A stretch of DNA of 37,264 nucleotides from an uncultured Pelagibacteraceae bacterium (GCA_902581925.1 CACHQB010000009.1:1-37264); one strand, 5' to 3'. Shown: positions 16,859 to 30,438, counted from the first letter of the stretch. Notes: a model not told the origin generated them from the sequence alone. A program made the numbers and translations.

Positions 16859-18160
16859 ATGGGAATTAATTTAACAAATTTTTTATCATCTCAATCAAAA
16901 AATACTAAAATGATTGATTTTCAAGACCTTGATCATTTAGATGGTCTTTCAATTTCAGTTGTTTCCGCAAATTTATATAAAGATATCAGAGATGATTTAA
17001 CAATGTTCTATTTCAGAGAAGGTGCTAATTACGCTTCTGTTTACACTCAGTCAAAAATAGTATCTGAAAATATTAAATGGAATATTAACCAAAGACCAAA
17101 AAAAATATATTCCCTTATTGTAAATACAAGAAACGCAAATGCTTTCACAGGAAGGCAAGGTTATGAAAGTTTAAAAAAAATAGCAGACTTAACAGCAAAA
17201 CAATTAAATAAAAAACAAGAAGATGATGAGGATAATCCTAAGAAAATTTCTACAAAAAATATAATTTTTGGTTGTACTGGCACTATTGGAGAAATCTTTC
17301 CATATGAAAAAATTTCTAAAAATATTCCAAATTTAATAAATAAAATTCGTTACACCCAAAATAAATTTATTTGGATGAAGGCAGCACTTGCAATCATGAC
17401 CACGGATACAAAGCCAAAATTAGCTATGGAGGAATGTCATATTGGAAGTGAAAAAGTAAAAATATATGGAATAGCCAAAGGATCAGGAATGATATATCCA
17501 AATATGGCTACGACTCTTGCATATATATTTACTGATGCAACCTTGTCTAATGATATTTTAGGAAAGCTGTTAAAAAAAAATATAACCAACACATTTAATG
17601 CTATTTCTTGCGACAGTGATACTAGTACCAACGACATGGCAACTATTTTTGCAACTAATGAAGTAAAAAATTACCAAGTGAAAAGTATAAATGAAAATAA
17701 AATAAAAAATTTTGACAAAGCTCTAAATAATGTTCTTTTAAATTTAGCTAAAAGAGTTGTTTCGGATGGTGAAGGAGCATCAAAATTTATTTCAATAAAT
17801 GTTAGTAAGTGTAAAAATGAGATTGATGCAAAAAAAATTGCCTTCTCAGTTGCCAATTCTCCATTAGTAAAAACTGCAATTGCTGGACAAGACCCAAATT
17901 GGGGACGAGTAATAATGGCAATTGGTAAAGCAGGACCTAAAATTAATCTAAATAAATTATCAATTAAGTTTGGAGATATAATAATTGTTGAAGGTGGAAA
18001 ATTAAATCAAAGTTATGATGAAAAACAAACAGCAAATTATATGAAAAGAGAAAATATAGAGATAAATATTGAAACTTTTACTGGAAAGAAAAACTTCACA
18101 GCTTACACGATGGATTTAACAAAAAAATATATTGAAATTAATGCAGATTATAGAAGTTAA
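16859..18160 (+). CDS. argJ: Glutamate N-acetyltransferase / ornithine acetyltransferase
   Basis: A 433-residue ArgJ, which moves the acetyl group from N-acetylornithine to glutamate and so recycles it in arginine synthesis. The precursor cleaves itself before a threonine; the site is visible as GMIYPNMATTLAYI, with the A217-T218 junction equivalent to the conserved Ala-Thr. Other landmarks are VNTRNANAFTGRQG, FGCTGTIGE, CDSDTSTNDM, and AGQDPNWGRVIMAIGKAG. Members that accept acetyl-CoA also start the pathway; the sequence does not tell which this is. With argD and argF earlier in the window, three steps of the acetyl-recycling route are present. It is divergent from secA. Confidence 0.95.
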   Translation: MGINLTNFLSSQSKNTKMIDFQDLDHLDGLSISVVSANLYKDIRDDLTMFYFREGANYASVYTQSKIVSENIKWNINQRPKKIYSLIVNTRNANAFTGRQGYESLKKIADLTAKQLNKKQEDDEDNPKKISTKNIIFGCTGTIGEIFPYEKISKNIPNLINKIRYTQNKFIWMKAALAIMTTDTKPKLAMEECHIGSEKVKIYGIAKGSGMIYPNMATTLAYIFTDATLSNDILGKLLKKNITNTFNAISCDSDTSTNDMATIFATNEVKNYQVKSINENKIKNFDKALNNVLLNLAKRVVSDGEGASKFISINVSKCKNEIDAKKIAFSVANSPLVKTAIAGQDPNWGRVIMAIGKAGPKINLNKLSIKFGDIIIVEGGKLNQSYDEKQTANYMKRENIEINIETFTGKKNFTAYTMDLTKKYIEINADYRS

Positions 18161-18198
18161 CTTGTTGAAAAATTAAAAAATATAATTAATTAAGAATT

Positions 18199-18627
18199 AT
18201 GATTAAATATAAACTCATTTGTAAAAACTGTGATTTAAAATTTGATAGTTGGTTTGCATCTTCAAACGAATATGAAAGATTAAAAACTAAAAAAATTTTG
18301 AATTGTCATAAGTGCAATTCACACGAAGTTGAAAAAACTATAATGGCTCCTCAATTAATTAATAGTAAATCAAAAATAGATAAAAAAATAGATTTAGAAA
18401 AATTTAATAAAGTCAAAAAAAAAATACAAGATTATCAAAAATTTATTAAAGAAAATTTTAAATATGTTGGTGATAATTTTGCATATGAGGCCAGATCAAT
18501 TCATTATAATGGTAAAAAAAAATCAAAAGGTATTTATGGAAGTGCATCAAAGGAAGATTTAAAAGAATTAAAAGAAGAAGGTATAGATGCACAGATGATA
18601 CCTTGGATAGATGAAAAAGAAAATTAG
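18199..18627 (+). CDS. DUF1178 family zinc-ribbon-like protein
   Basis: A 142-residue protein starting MIKYKLICKNCDLKFDSWF, with paired cysteines C8/C11 and C36/C39 that would bind one zinc. The middle (about 55-85) is lysine-rich and helical, and the C-terminus has FAYEARSIHYN, GIYGSASKEDLKELKEEGID and the terminal PWIDEKEN, which is the DUF1178 pattern. The function is unknown. In many alphaproteobacteria, DUF1178 genes sit beside a nitrilase-family gene and ubiG; here ubiG is next to it on the opposite strand (4-nt overlap of stop codons), while a nitrilase-family gene lies about 12 kb away beyond the rRNA operon. It follows argJ by 38 nt. Confidence 0.85.
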   Translation: MIKYKLICKNCDLKFDSWFASSNEYERLKTKKILNCHKCNSHEVEKTIMAPQLINSKSKIDKKIDLEKFNKVKKKIQDYQKFIKENFKYVGDNFAYEARSIHYNGKKKSKGIYGSASKEDLKELKEEGIDAQMIPWIDEKEN

Positions 18628-19346
18628 TTTTTAATAAACTTTGCTATATAATTTACTGATAAATCTCTAGAAATACTCCATTCATCCTTAATAATATTAA
18701 AATTCATACCTTCTAATTTATTGAGAGACAAATCATACTTCATTAAAATTTTTTTAAGATCCTCAGGTTTAACAAATTTTTCCCATTCGTGTGTTCCAAT
18801 TGGTAGCCACCTCAAAACATACTCTGCTCCAACAATCGCAAAAACATAAGATTTCAAAGTTTTATTAATTGTTGCAACAAACATTAGTCCATTTTTTTTC
18901 AAAAGTTTTGAGCATGACTTTAGAAAAAAATCTATATCTTCCACGTGTTCAACAATTTCCATATTTAAAATGACATCAAATTTCTTTTCAATTTTAAGCT
19001 TTTCTGGTGATGAACATAAATAATTAATTTTTAGCCTATTTTTTTTTGAATGAAGTTTTGCAATTTTTATATTTTTATCAGATGCATCAATACCTGTTAC
19101 ATTAGCACCCATTCTTGACATTGGTTCAGATAACAATCCTCCACCACATCCAATATCTAAAATTTTTATTCCTGATAAAGGTTTGGATTTATTTTTTAAT
19201 TTGAAATTATTAATAATATTTTCCTTAATATATTTTATTCTTGTTGGATTAAATTTATGAAGTGGTTTGAATTTACCTTCTGGATCCCACCATTCATCAG
19301 CTATTTTAGAAAATTTATCTATTTCTTTTTTATTTATGCTAGTCAT
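18624..19346 (-). CDS. ubiG: Ubiquinone biosynthesis O-methyltransferase
   Basis: A 240-residue SAM-dependent methyltransferase of the UbiG family, performing both O-methylations in ubiquinone synthesis. The N-terminus has the family hallmark FSKIADEWWDPEGKFKPLHKFNP. The SAM loop is ILDIGCGGGLLSEPM, followed by GIDAS, NMEIVEHVEDI and FVATINKT. GTHEWEKFVKPEDL in the C-terminal third is also characteristic. It is divergent from lysC across 75 nt and convergent with the DUF1178 gene. Confidence 0.95.
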   Translation of the reverse strand: MTSINKKEIDKFSKIADEWWDPEGKFKPLHKFNPTRIKYIKENIINNFKLKNKSKPLSGIKILDIGCGGGLLSEPMSRMGANVTGIDASDKNIKIAKLHSKKNRLKINYLCSSPEKLKIEKKFDVILNMEIVEHVEDIDFFLKSCSKLLKKNGLMFVATINKTLKSYVFAIVGAEYVLRWLPIGTHEWEKFVKPEDLKKILMKYDLSLNKLEGMNFNIIKDEWSISRDLSVNYIAKFIKN

Positions 19347-19358
19347 TGTGATAAATAG

Positions 19359-19387
19359 TTGACATAATAATTTAGATGTATTTTATC
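19359..19387 (+). promoter_or_regulatory. Candidate lysC promoter
   Basis: A perfect TTGACA (19359-19364) is followed after 17 nt by a weak TTTATC (19382-19387), in the 75-nt gap between divergent ubiG and lysC. The start would be near 19394, with a leader of under 30 nt. Confidence 0.45.
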
Positions 19388-19421
19388 CATTATTTATTAA
19401 ATATTATTAATTAAAGCTAGC

Positions 19422-20633
19422 ATGAAAACAGTTGTATTAAAATTTGGCGGCACATCTGTAGGAAGCATAGATAGAATAAAAAAAGTATGTAAAATAATTG
19501 CTTTTTACAAAAAGAAAAAAAATAGGATAGTAGTTGTTTCATCAGCAATGAGTGGTGTGACAAATGAATTGGTAAATAAATCTAAGCTGATTAGTAATAA
19601 TTTTGATAGAGCAGAATACGATGCAATAGTCTCAACTGGAGAACAAGTTTCATGTGCACTTATTGCAGGAAGATTAAAACATATTGGTTTTAAATCAAGA
19701 TCATGGACATCTTGGCAACTACCAATTTTAACAGATGGTCCTCATTCAAGTGCAAGAATTAGCTTTGTAGGCATTAAAGAACTGAGTAAATATATTAAGT
19801 CAGGCGGTATACCCATAATCACTGGTTTTCAAGGTATTAGTAATGATTTTAGAATTACTACTATAGGAAGAAGTGGATCTGATGCAACAGCAATTATGCT
19901 TGCAAAATTTATTAAAGCAGATGAGTGCATAATTTATACTGATGTAGATGGAGTTTATACTACAGATCCAAAGCAATATAACAAAGCAAAAAAAATTAAA
20001 AAAATTTTTTATGATGAGATGTTAGAAATGGCATCTCTTGGCTCAAAAGTAATGCAGCCTACTTCGGTTCAGGATGCAAAGTTAAATAAAATTGATATCA
20101 AGGTTCAATCTTCTTTTGTTTCAAAAAGTGGAACTTTAATAACAGGTACAAAAAAGACTTTTAGTAATCAAATTATAACTGGAATTTCTTCAACAAAAAA
20201 TGATGCCAAGATTACAATTATAGGTGTTAAAGATAGACCTGGAGTAGCAGCATCAATTTTTAGACCATTATCTAAGAATTTAATTAATGTTGATATGGTT
20301 GTACAAAATATCTCTCAAAATGGAAAAGAAACTGATTTAACATTTACAATTAAATCAGAGGATTTGAAAAAAACTGAGAAATTAATAAAAAAAAATAAGT
20401 CAATATCATATAAAAAATTGTCTTTTGATAAAGATTTATCAAAAGTTTCTATTATTGGAGTAGGAATGATAACCACACCTGGAATAACTTATAGGATGTT
20501 TCAAGCATTAGCTTCAAAAAAAATAAATATTCTTGTTATATCTACGTCTGAAATAAAAATTTCGGTACTTATTTCCTCTAAGAGTGTTAAAAAAGCTATA
20601 GCGGTCCTACACAAAGAATTTAAACTAGACTAA
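19422..20633 (+). CDS. lysC: Aspartate kinase
   Basis: A 403-residue aspartokinase making aspartyl phosphate for Lys, Thr, Met and diaminopimelate. The kinase domain opens [10 protein letters not shown] (K7-S12), with [49 protein letters not shown] and [12 protein letters not shown]. Two C-terminal ACT domains are visible (from about residue 270, [17 protein letters not shown], and [19 protein letters not shown]), so allosteric feedback is expected. The length matches the about 405-residue monofunctional alphaproteobacterial form. It heads a block with ispG four bases downstream and prfA-prmC beyond it. Confidence 0.96.
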   Translation: MKTVVLKFGGTSVGSIDRIKKVCKIIAFYKKKKNRIVVVSSAMSGVTNELVNKSKLISNNFDRAEYDAIVSTGEQVSCALIAGRLKHIGFKSRSWTSWQLPILTDGPHSSARISFVGIKELSKYIKSGGIPIITGFQGISNDFRITTIGRSGSDATAIMLAKFIKADECIIYTDVDGVYTTDPKQYNKAKKIKKIFYDEMLEMASLGSKVMQPTSVQDAKLNKIDIKVQSSFVSKSGTLITGTKKTFSNQIITGISSTKNDAKITIIGVKDRPGVAASIFRPLSKNLINVDMVVQNISQNGKETDLTFTIKSEDLKKTEKLIKKNKSISYKKLSFDKDLSKVSIIGVGMITTPGITYRMFQALASKKINILVISTSEIKISVLISSKSVKKAIAVLHKEFKLD

Positions 20634-20637
20634 TTTT

Positions 20638-21762
20638 ATGAGCCTTAGGCCTTTTAGAAATATTGATAGAAAAAAAACCAAAGTAATTAATGTAGGTGAT
20701 GTAAAAATTGGAGGAGCTAATCCAATTTCAGTTCAATCTATGACCAACACATTGACAACTGATGTTTCAGCAACAATAAAACAAATTCAACAAATTTATG
20801 AGGAAGGTGCTGATGTTGTAAGAGTGTCTTGTCCAGATGAAGACTCTTCAAAAGCTTTAAAAGAAATCACAAAAAATGTTCAAATCCCTGTAATTGCCGA
20901 TATCCATTTTCATTATAAAAGAGCTATTGAAGCTGCAGAAAATGGTGCAAAGTGTTTAAGAATAAATCCAGGAAATATTGGAGATAAAAAAAAAATTCAT
21001 GAAGTTTTAAAAGCCGCAAAAGATAATAATAGCTCAATTAGAATAGGTGTTAATGCTGGATCCTTAGAAAGAGATATTCTTGAAAAATATAAAGAACCGT
21101 GTCCAGAGGCATTAGTAGAAAGTGCTTTGAGAAATATAAAAATTTTAGAAGATGGAGATTTTTTTAATTTTAAAGTAAGTGTTAAATCTTCCGATGTATT
21201 TTTATCTATTGCAGCTTATAGACAACTTTCTAAGGCCATGAATTACCCATTGCACCTAGGAATAACAGAAGCAGGAGGTTTTGTTACAGGCAGTGTTAAG
21301 TCTGCCATAGGTCTTGGATCACTTCTCTTGGATGGTATTGGTGACACCATAAGGGTATCTTTATCTGATGATCCTGTAAAAGAAGTTAAAATTGGAAACG
21401 AAATTTTAAAGTCTTTAGGATTAAGAAACAGGGGAGTAAAAATCATATCATGCCCATCATGCGCTAGGCAAGCTTTCCAAGTTATTGATACAGTAAAAAT
21501 ACTAGAGGAAAAACTATCTCATATAAAAACCCCAATAACGCTGTCTATTATAGGCTGTGTAGTGAATGGCCCAGGTGAAGCTGCTTTGACCGATATTGGA
21601 ATAACTGGCGGTGGAAAAGGAAGTAATATGCTTTATTTATCAGGTGTTCAAACTGAAAAAGTTTTAACTGGCGAGATTATAAATAAAGTAATTTCAGAAG
21701 TTGAAAAAAAGGTAGCAGAAATAGAAAATAAAAAAAAAAATGATCCCATCAAAAACAATTGA
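20638..21762 (+). CDS. ispG: 4-hydroxy-3-methylbut-2-enyl diphosphate synthase (IspG/GcpE)
   Basis: A 374-residue [4Fe-4S] enzyme of the MEP isoprenoid pathway. The N-terminal TIM-barrel part includes [41 protein letters not shown] and RINPGNIG. The cluster ligands are in [11 protein letters not shown] and [11 protein letters not shown], the latter also carrying the conserved Glu. [17 protein letters not shown] is standard. The last codons run through 11 consecutive A (21730-21740), the last of which is the first base of the prfA start codon; the two genes overlap by 23 nt. Confidence 0.97.
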   Translation: MSLRPFRNIDRKKTKVINVGDVKIGGANPISVQSMTNTLTTDVSATIKQIQQIYEEGADVVRVSCPDEDSSKALKEITKNVQIPVIADIHFHYKRAIEAAENGAKCLRINPGNIGDKKKIHEVLKAAKDNNSSIRIGVNAGSLERDILEKYKEPCPEALVESALRNIKILEDGDFFNFKVSVKSSDVFLSIAAYRQLSKAMNYPLHLGITEAGGFVTGSVKSAIGLGSLLLDGIGDTIRVSLSDDPVKEVKIGNEILKSLGLRNRGVKIISCPSCARQAFQVIDTVKILEEKLSHIKTPITLSIIGCVVNGPGEAALTDIGITGGGKGSNMLYLSGVQTEKVLTGEIINKVISEVEKKVAEIENKKKNDPIKNN

Positions 21763-22813
21763 GGACCTAATTGAAAAACATTCAGCTTTAGAAAAAGAAC
21801 TTTCTTCAGGGGAAATAGACAAAAAATTGTTTGCAGAAAAATCTAAAGAGTATTCAGATATTAATGAAATTATAGATATTGCAAAAAAACATATCTCTTT
21901 TGAGAAAGATAAACAGGAATTAGAGAAAATTTTAAATGATAAAACTTCAGATGACGAACTAAAAAAAATGGCTGAAATAGAATTAAATGATTTAAATTTA
22001 CAACATGAAATAGATGAAAAAAAGTTAAAATTATTTTTATTACCAAAAGACGAAGCAGATAAAAAAAATGCGATTATAGAAATTAGAGCAGGAACAGGTG
22101 GTTTAGAGGCAAGTTTATTTGCTTCTGACTTATTTAAAATGTATGAAAAAGTTAGTCATAAAAAAAAATGGACTTTAGAATTAATATCAATTTCAAGAAG
22201 TGATGCTGGAGGTTTAAAAGAAGTTATAGCTTCTATTAAAGGAAGAAATATTTATTCTACATTAAAATATGAAAGTGGGGTACATAGAGTTCAAAGAGTT
22301 CCAGACACAGAAACCCAAGGAAGAGTTCATACATCGGCAGCAACAGTAGCTGTATTACCTGAAGCGGAGGAGGTTGACCTAAAAATTAACGAATCAGATT
22401 TAAGAATTGATGTTTTTAGAGCAGGGGGTCCAGGTGGACAATCGGTTAATACAACAGATAGTGCAGTTAGAATTACACATATACCAACAGGTTTATCTGT
22501 ATCTCAACAAGATGAAAAATCACAACATAAAAATAAAGCCAAAGGTATGAAAATTTTAAGAGCACGTTTGTATGAATTGGAAAGGTCACGAATAGATCAA
22601 GAAAGATCTCAAGACCGTAAGACAAAAATTGGTACAGGAGACAGATCAGAAAGAATAAGAACTTATAACTTTCCTCAAGGAAGAGTTACAGATCATAGAA
22701 TAAATTTAACTCTTCATAAATTAGATGAATTTTTAGAAGGAGAAGCATTTGATGAAATGATTGAATCTTTGACTCTTCAAGCGCAAGAGGAAAGTCTTAG
22801 CAACTTAAAATAA
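21740..22813 (+). CDS. prfA: Peptide chain release factor 1
   Basis: A 357-residue class I release factor recognising UAA and UAG. The catalytic GGQ is G232-G233-Q234 in [11 protein letters not shown], the glutamine being the methylation target of PrmC encoded next. [36 protein letters not shown] and [17 protein letters not shown] are typical. The N-terminal coiled coil is complete. The start overlaps the ispG end by 23 nt after an A-rich run, so initiation probably depends on upstream translation, since no clear Shine-Dalgarno is present. The order prfA-prmC is conserved in many bacteria. Confidence 0.97.
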   Translation: MIPSKTIEDLIEKHSALEKELSSGEIDKKLFAEKSKEYSDINEIIDIAKKHISFEKDKQELEKILNDKTSDDELKKMAEIELNDLNLQHEIDEKKLKLFLLPKDEADKKNAIIEIRAGTGGLEASLFASDLFKMYEKVSHKKKWTLELISISRSDAGGLKEVIASIKGRNIYSTLKYESGVHRVQRVPDTETQGRVHTSAATVAVLPEAEEVDLKINESDLRIDVFRAGGPGGQSVNTTDSAVRITHIPTGLSVSQQDEKSQHKNKAKGMKILRARLYELERSRIDQERSQDRKTKIGTGDRSERIRTYNFPQGRVTDHRINLTLHKLDEFLEGEAFDEMIESLTLQAQEESLSNLK

Positions 22814-22816
22814 TAT

Positions 22817-23659
22817 ATGAATATTGATTTAGCTATTAATGAGGGTTCAAAAATTTTAAAGAGTAAATTCATACCTAACCCACTATTAGATGCTGAAATT
22901 TTAATGGCAAAAACAATTAATAAAGACAGGAATTATATTTTGTTAAATTTAAATAAAACTCTTAGTGAAAATCAAATAAATAGTTTTTACAAGTTAATCA
23001 AAATTAGATCTTATGGAAATCCGGTTGCTTATTTAACAAAAAAAAGATTTTTTTGGAATACAGAATTTTATGTTACAAGTGATACATTAATTCCAAGACC
23101 AGAAACTGAGTTAATTGTTGAAAATGCATTAAGGCTAACTAGACAAAAAAAAAAAATTAATATCTTAGATATAGGGGTTGGTTCAGGCTGTATCCTTTTA
23201 TCAATTTTGCAAGAGAGAGAAAATTGTTATGGAATTGGCATAGATATAAGTAAAAAATGTCTAAAAATAAGTCAAATAAATGCAATCAATTTACAAGTAA
23301 GTTCGCGATTAAAATTATATAAATCAGATGTTGACAAATTCAATATAGGTAAATATGATTTAATAGTTTCTAATCCTCCTTATATTAAAAAATTTCAATT
23401 AAAATATTTGGAAAGAGACGTTGCTAATTTTGAGCCAAGACTAGCATTAGATGGTGGGTTAGATGGTTTATCAGAAGTCAGAAAAGTTATTAAAAAATCC
23501 TCTGAACTGATAAAGAAAAATGGCAAATTTATTTTAGAGATCGGATTTGATCAAAAGAATAAAATTATTAATTTATTAAAAAAAGAAGGTTTTTATTTAA
23601 ACAGTATCCAAAAAGATCTTGGTAAAAACGATAGGTGTATTGTAGCTACGAAAATATAA
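22817..23659 (+). CDS. prmC: Release factor glutamine methyltransferase
   Basis: A 280-residue N5-glutamine methyltransferase that modifies the GGQ glutamine of release factors. The helical N-terminal substrate domain contains PNPLLDAEILMAKTI, followed by YLTKKRFFW and LIPRPETELIVE, the linker that marks PrmC. The SAM site is ILDIGVGSGCILLSIL, the catalytic motif is NPPY (N186-Y189), and FEPRLALDGGLDGL is family-specific. Three bases separate it from prfA. Confidence 0.96.
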   Translation: MNIDLAINEGSKILKSKFIPNPLLDAEILMAKTINKDRNYILLNLNKTLSENQINSFYKLIKIRSYGNPVAYLTKKRFFWNTEFYVTSDTLIPRPETELIVENALRLTRQKKKINILDIGVGSGCILLSILQERENCYGIGIDISKKCLKISQINAINLQVSSRLKLYKSDVDKFNIGKYDLIVSNPPYIKKFQLKYLERDVANFEPRLALDGGLDGLSEVRKVIKKSSELIKKNGKFILEIGFDQKNKIINLLKKEGFYLNSIQKDLGKNDRCIVATKI

Positions 23660-23670
23660 TTATTTAAATC

Positions 23671-24096
23671 ATGGTAACATTTAGAAATAACAATAATAAT
23701 AGAAGAAATAACTTTAGAAGAAACACGAGAAGTTTTAAATCAAACGGTGATAATACGAAATTTGGTTCTACTTATTCAAATAATGATAATTTTAAAAGAA
23801 AAACTCCTGGAAGAAACAATCATAATGCGCCAAAATTAATTGAAAAATATAATGATTTAGCAAGAGAGGCTTCATCAAATGGTGATAAAATTTTATCTGA
23901 AAATTACCTGCAACATGCAGATCATTTTACAAGAATATTGAATGAGAGAGAAAGTTTTAAAAAAGAGAAATTTACAGATAGTAAAGCAGAAATTATTGAA
24001 GAAAACTCAGAAAATTCACAGAAGGATGTAGCAGAAGTTTCAAATGAGGACACAAATAATCAAAAAATCGAAAAAACTCAGATAGAAATAAATTAA
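23671..24096 (+). CDS. DUF4167 domain protein, Asn/Arg-rich N-terminus
   Basis: A 141-residue protein with a low-complexity basic N-terminus (residues 1-50, rich in Asn and Arg, probably disordered) and a short conserved region PKLIEKYNDLAREASSNGD..SENYLQHADHFTRIL (about 55-90) that matches the DUF4167 domain of alphaproteobacteria. The C-terminal 45 residues are acidic and Asn/Glu-rich. The composition suggests RNA or ribosome association, but no function is established. It is placed directly after prmC, and its stop interlocks with that of the convergent peptidase gene. Confidence 0.85.
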   Translation: MVTFRNNNNNRRNNFRRNTRSFKSNGDNTKFGSTYSNNDNFKRKTPGRNNHNAPKLIEKYNDLAREASSNGDKILSENYLQHADHFTRILNERESFKKEKFTDSKAEIIEENSENSQKDVAEVSNEDTNNQKIEKTQIEIN

Positions 24097-25385
24097 TTTA
24101 ATCCAATAATATTTTCAGATTTAAGAACATCTAGTTTAATTTTCGCGGTTTCAAACTTCTTCCTTTCAATGCCCTTTAATATTTTTCCAGAAGGAAGTTT
24201 AAGTTTTTGAGAATTTACTTTTTTACCATTGACTATTACTTCGTAATGAAGATGAGGACCAGTTGATTTACCAGTTGATCCAACATAACCAATTGTTTGA
24301 CCTTGTTTAACTCGAACACCGTTTTTTATTCCACGAGCAAACTTTGACATGTGTGCGTATACAGTTTCATAGGTTGAGTTATGTCTTATTTTTACACAGT
24401 TTCCACCTCCACCACACCATCCAGCTTTTTTAATTACACCATCACCTGAAGCCATTATAGGTGTCCCCATGGGTGCAGCGAAATCTGTTCCCCTATGCAT
24501 TTTATTAAATCCATCAATGGGATGTTTCCTCATTCCAAAAGAAGATGAAAGTCTTGCTCCATTGATAGGTGTTTTCATTAGTGCCTTTTTAACACTTTTA
24601 CCATTTTTATCATAATGCCCTTCACTTCCACTGTGATCAAAATAATAAAGGCTATTATCTTGTCCGCTGAGTCTAAGATTAGCAAATAATATTTCTCCAG
24701 TTTGCACAATTTCTTCTTTATCATTTAAAAAAATTTCATACATAATTTGAAACTTATCTTTTTTTCTTATATCTCTTTGAAAATCTACCTGAAATCCATA
24801 AATTCTTGCAAACTCAATAATTGTATTAGGTGGAATTTTTTGTGTGGTTGCAGCTTTATAAAGACTTTCAGAAATTGTATCCTCTTTGTAAACAATTAAT
24901 TTATCTAACTTAATTGATAAAATTTCTTCTTTAAAAGAGTCATTTTCTAAATTTCTTTTTAAAATAATTTTCTGCTTATTAGAAATCTGAAAAGTAAATT
25001 CTGTTATTTTATTATTTGTCTTATCTAAACTAAATTGAATAATTTGTTTTGTATTTAATTTATTTAAATCTAAGTTTTTGCTAAGAGAATTTTTAATTTT
25101 AATAATTTCATTTTTTTCTATAGAATATTCTTCAAATATTTTATCTAGTGTTTCACCAGACTTAATTTTGTGTTTAACTTTTTTATATTTTGGCTCTAGA
25201 TTTTCAACAATATGATTAAGAGTTTTTTTAAAATAAATATTATCTATAAGTTCGTTGTATGTATTTTGATTTAAATTTTTTTGATGATTAAAGTAATTCG
25301 CTGAAGTTGCAGTAAATAATATTAGAATAATTAAACCAAAAATTTCGAAGTTTTTTCTGATTTTTTTAACTAAAATTTTTAACAT
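24093..25385 (-). CDS. M23 family metallopeptidase, membrane-anchored murein hydrolase or its regulator
   Basis: A 430-residue protein with a basic N-terminus and one membrane segment (about 15-31), a LysM/OapA-like region (about 70-120, KHKIKSGETLDKIF), and a C-terminal M23 domain. The zinc ligands are present: H297 and D301 in MHRGTDFAAP, and H380 in GPHLHYEV, with H378 as the second histidine of HxH. LSSSFGMRKHPIDG is the usual lead-in. It should therefore be an active periplasmic endopeptidase cutting peptidoglycan cross-links, similar in layout to MepM/YebA. It stands alone between DUF4167 and the rRNA operon. Confidence 0.9.
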   Translation of the reverse strand: MLKILVKKIRKNFEIFGLIILILFTATSANYFNHQKNLNQNTYNELIDNIYFKKTLNHIVENLEPKYKKVKHKIKSGETLDKIFEEYSIEKNEIIKIKNSLSKNLDLNKLNTKQIIQFSLDKTNNKITEFTFQISNKQKIILKRNLENDSFKEEILSIKLDKLIVYKEDTISESLYKAATTQKIPPNTIIEFARIYGFQVDFQRDIRKKDKFQIMYEIFLNDKEEIVQTGEILFANLRLSGQDNSLYYFDHSGSEGHYDKNGKSVKKALMKTPINGARLSSSFGMRKHPIDGFNKMHRGTDFAAPMGTPIMASGDGVIKKAGWCGGGGNCVKIRHNSTYETVYAHMSKFARGIKNGVRVKQGQTIGYVGSTGKSTGPHLHYEVIVNGKKVNSQKLKLPSGKILKGIERKKFETAKIKLDVLKSENIIGLN

Positions 25386-25609
25386 TTGAATATTAAAAGT
25401 TCACAATTATTAGTTTAGTCAGTCTTAAAAATCAAAAAAAAGCCTATAAAATAACGGAATTTTATTAATATTTTTATTTATAAATGCTTGATTTCCTTAT
25501 TTTTTAGCCTATAAGCACTGAACTTTCTCAATAAAAATATTGTTTCTACAATAAATAAGTGAGGATTATTGAGCTTTTTAGCTCAATTAGCTATTTGAAA
25601 AGTTAAAAA
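25386..25609 (+). promoter_or_regulatory. rRNA operon promoter region
   Basis: No protein fits in the 338 nt between the peptidase gene and 16S. A candidate promoter is TTGATT (25488-25493), 16-nt spacer, TATAAG (25510-25515). The nine bases AGCCTATAA occur twice, at 25441-25449 and 25506-25514, each giving a possible -10, which may mean two tandem promoters 65 nt apart. The first copy lacks a good -35. Confidence 0.5.
25568..25600 (+). promoter_or_regulatory. Putative rRNA leader antitermination element (boxB/boxA-like)
   Basis: A perfect 7-bp hairpin, ATTGAGC (25568-25574) and GCTCAAT (25581-25587) with a six-base loop, is followed two bases later by AGCTATTTGAAA (25589-25600), which resembles a boxA. 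The order boxB then boxA just ahead of the RNase III stem is that of rRNA leaders recognised by Nus factors. Confidence 0.45.
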
Positions 25610-25636
25610 TTTAAGAAGAGAAGTGTGGACGGTTAA
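25610..25636 (+). repeat. 5' arm of the 16S processing stem
   Basis: These 27 nt are complementary to 27249-27275 beyond the 16S 3' end with three non-Watson-Crick positions. The long duplex bracketing 16S is the expected RNase III substrate in the primary transcript. Confidence 0.8.
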
Positions 25637-25723
25637 GGTTACCAAAATTTGTCGTACACACTTCAATCACATATAAATTTTATTCTTAGAATTTATATGG
25701 AAGCTAGTGTGCGCCGTTTTTAA

Positions 25724-27198
<1,475 letters not shown>

Positions 27199-27248
27199 AA
27201 GGATGAATGAAAGTAAAATTTCATTCTAAATAATATACATGGATAATG

Positions 27249-27275
27249 TTGACCGTCCTCATTTCTCTTCTTAAA
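27249..27275 (+). repeat. 3' arm of the 16S processing stem
   Basis: Complementary to 25610-25636; see that entry. It lies in the 97-nt spacer between 16S and tRNA-Ile. Confidence 0.8.
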
Positions 27276-27295
27276 GTAGTGTTTCTCTTGCATGG

Positions 27296-27372
27296 GGGCC
27301 GGTAGCTCAGTTGGTTAGAGCACACCCTTGATAAGGGTGGGGTCGAAAGTTCGAGTCTTTCTCGGCCCACCA
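27296..27372 (+). tRNA. tRNA-Ile (GAT anticodon)
   Basis: A 77-nt cloverleaf. The acceptor stem pairs GGGCCGG with TCGGCCC, the anticodon loop is CTTGATAAG (GAT), the T arm contains GTTCGAGTC, and CCA is encoded. Spacer tRNA in the standard 16S-Ile-Ala-23S order. Confidence 0.97.
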
Positions 27373-27384
27373 ATTAAAGATCAT

Positions 27385-27460
27385 GGGGGATTAGCTCAGC
27401 TGGGAGAGCGCCTGATTTGCATTCAGGAGGTCAGCGGTTCGATCCCGCTATCCTCCACCA
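27385..27460 (+). tRNA. tRNA-Ala (TGC anticodon)
   Basis: A 76-nt cloverleaf, 12 nt after tRNA-Ile. The acceptor stem pairs GGGGGAT with ATCCTCC, the anticodon is in ATTTGCATT (TGC), the T arm contains GGTTCGATCC, and CCA is encoded. Confidence 0.97.
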
Positions 27461-27591
27461 AAACACTTAGTTATAAAAATTGTGAATAAAATAATAATTA
27501 ATATCAATATCTATATCCGGACATTAGTAATGTTATTAGCTAATGTTCAAAATAAAAATTTGATTCAACACAGAATTTTTTTCTGTGCATA

Positions 27592-30342
<2,751 letters not shown>

Positions 30343-30400
30343 TATGCACTGAAAAAAATTTTAAAAGAAAAATTTGATTTTAATTAATTTGTATTATTTG

Positions 30401-30438
30401 TAAGATATAACACTGAATTTTAAATTATTTATATCTTA
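30401..30438. repeat. Perfect 10-bp inverted repeat abutting the nitrilase start codon
   Basis: TAAGATATAA (30401-30410) and TTATATCTTA (30429-30438) are exact reverse complements with an 18-nt loop. The last base of the right arm is the A of the ATG at 30438. It is A+T-only except for one G/C pair, so it could be chance. The remaining 30343-30437 holds no G+C hairpin terminator for the rRNA operon. Confidence 0.4.
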
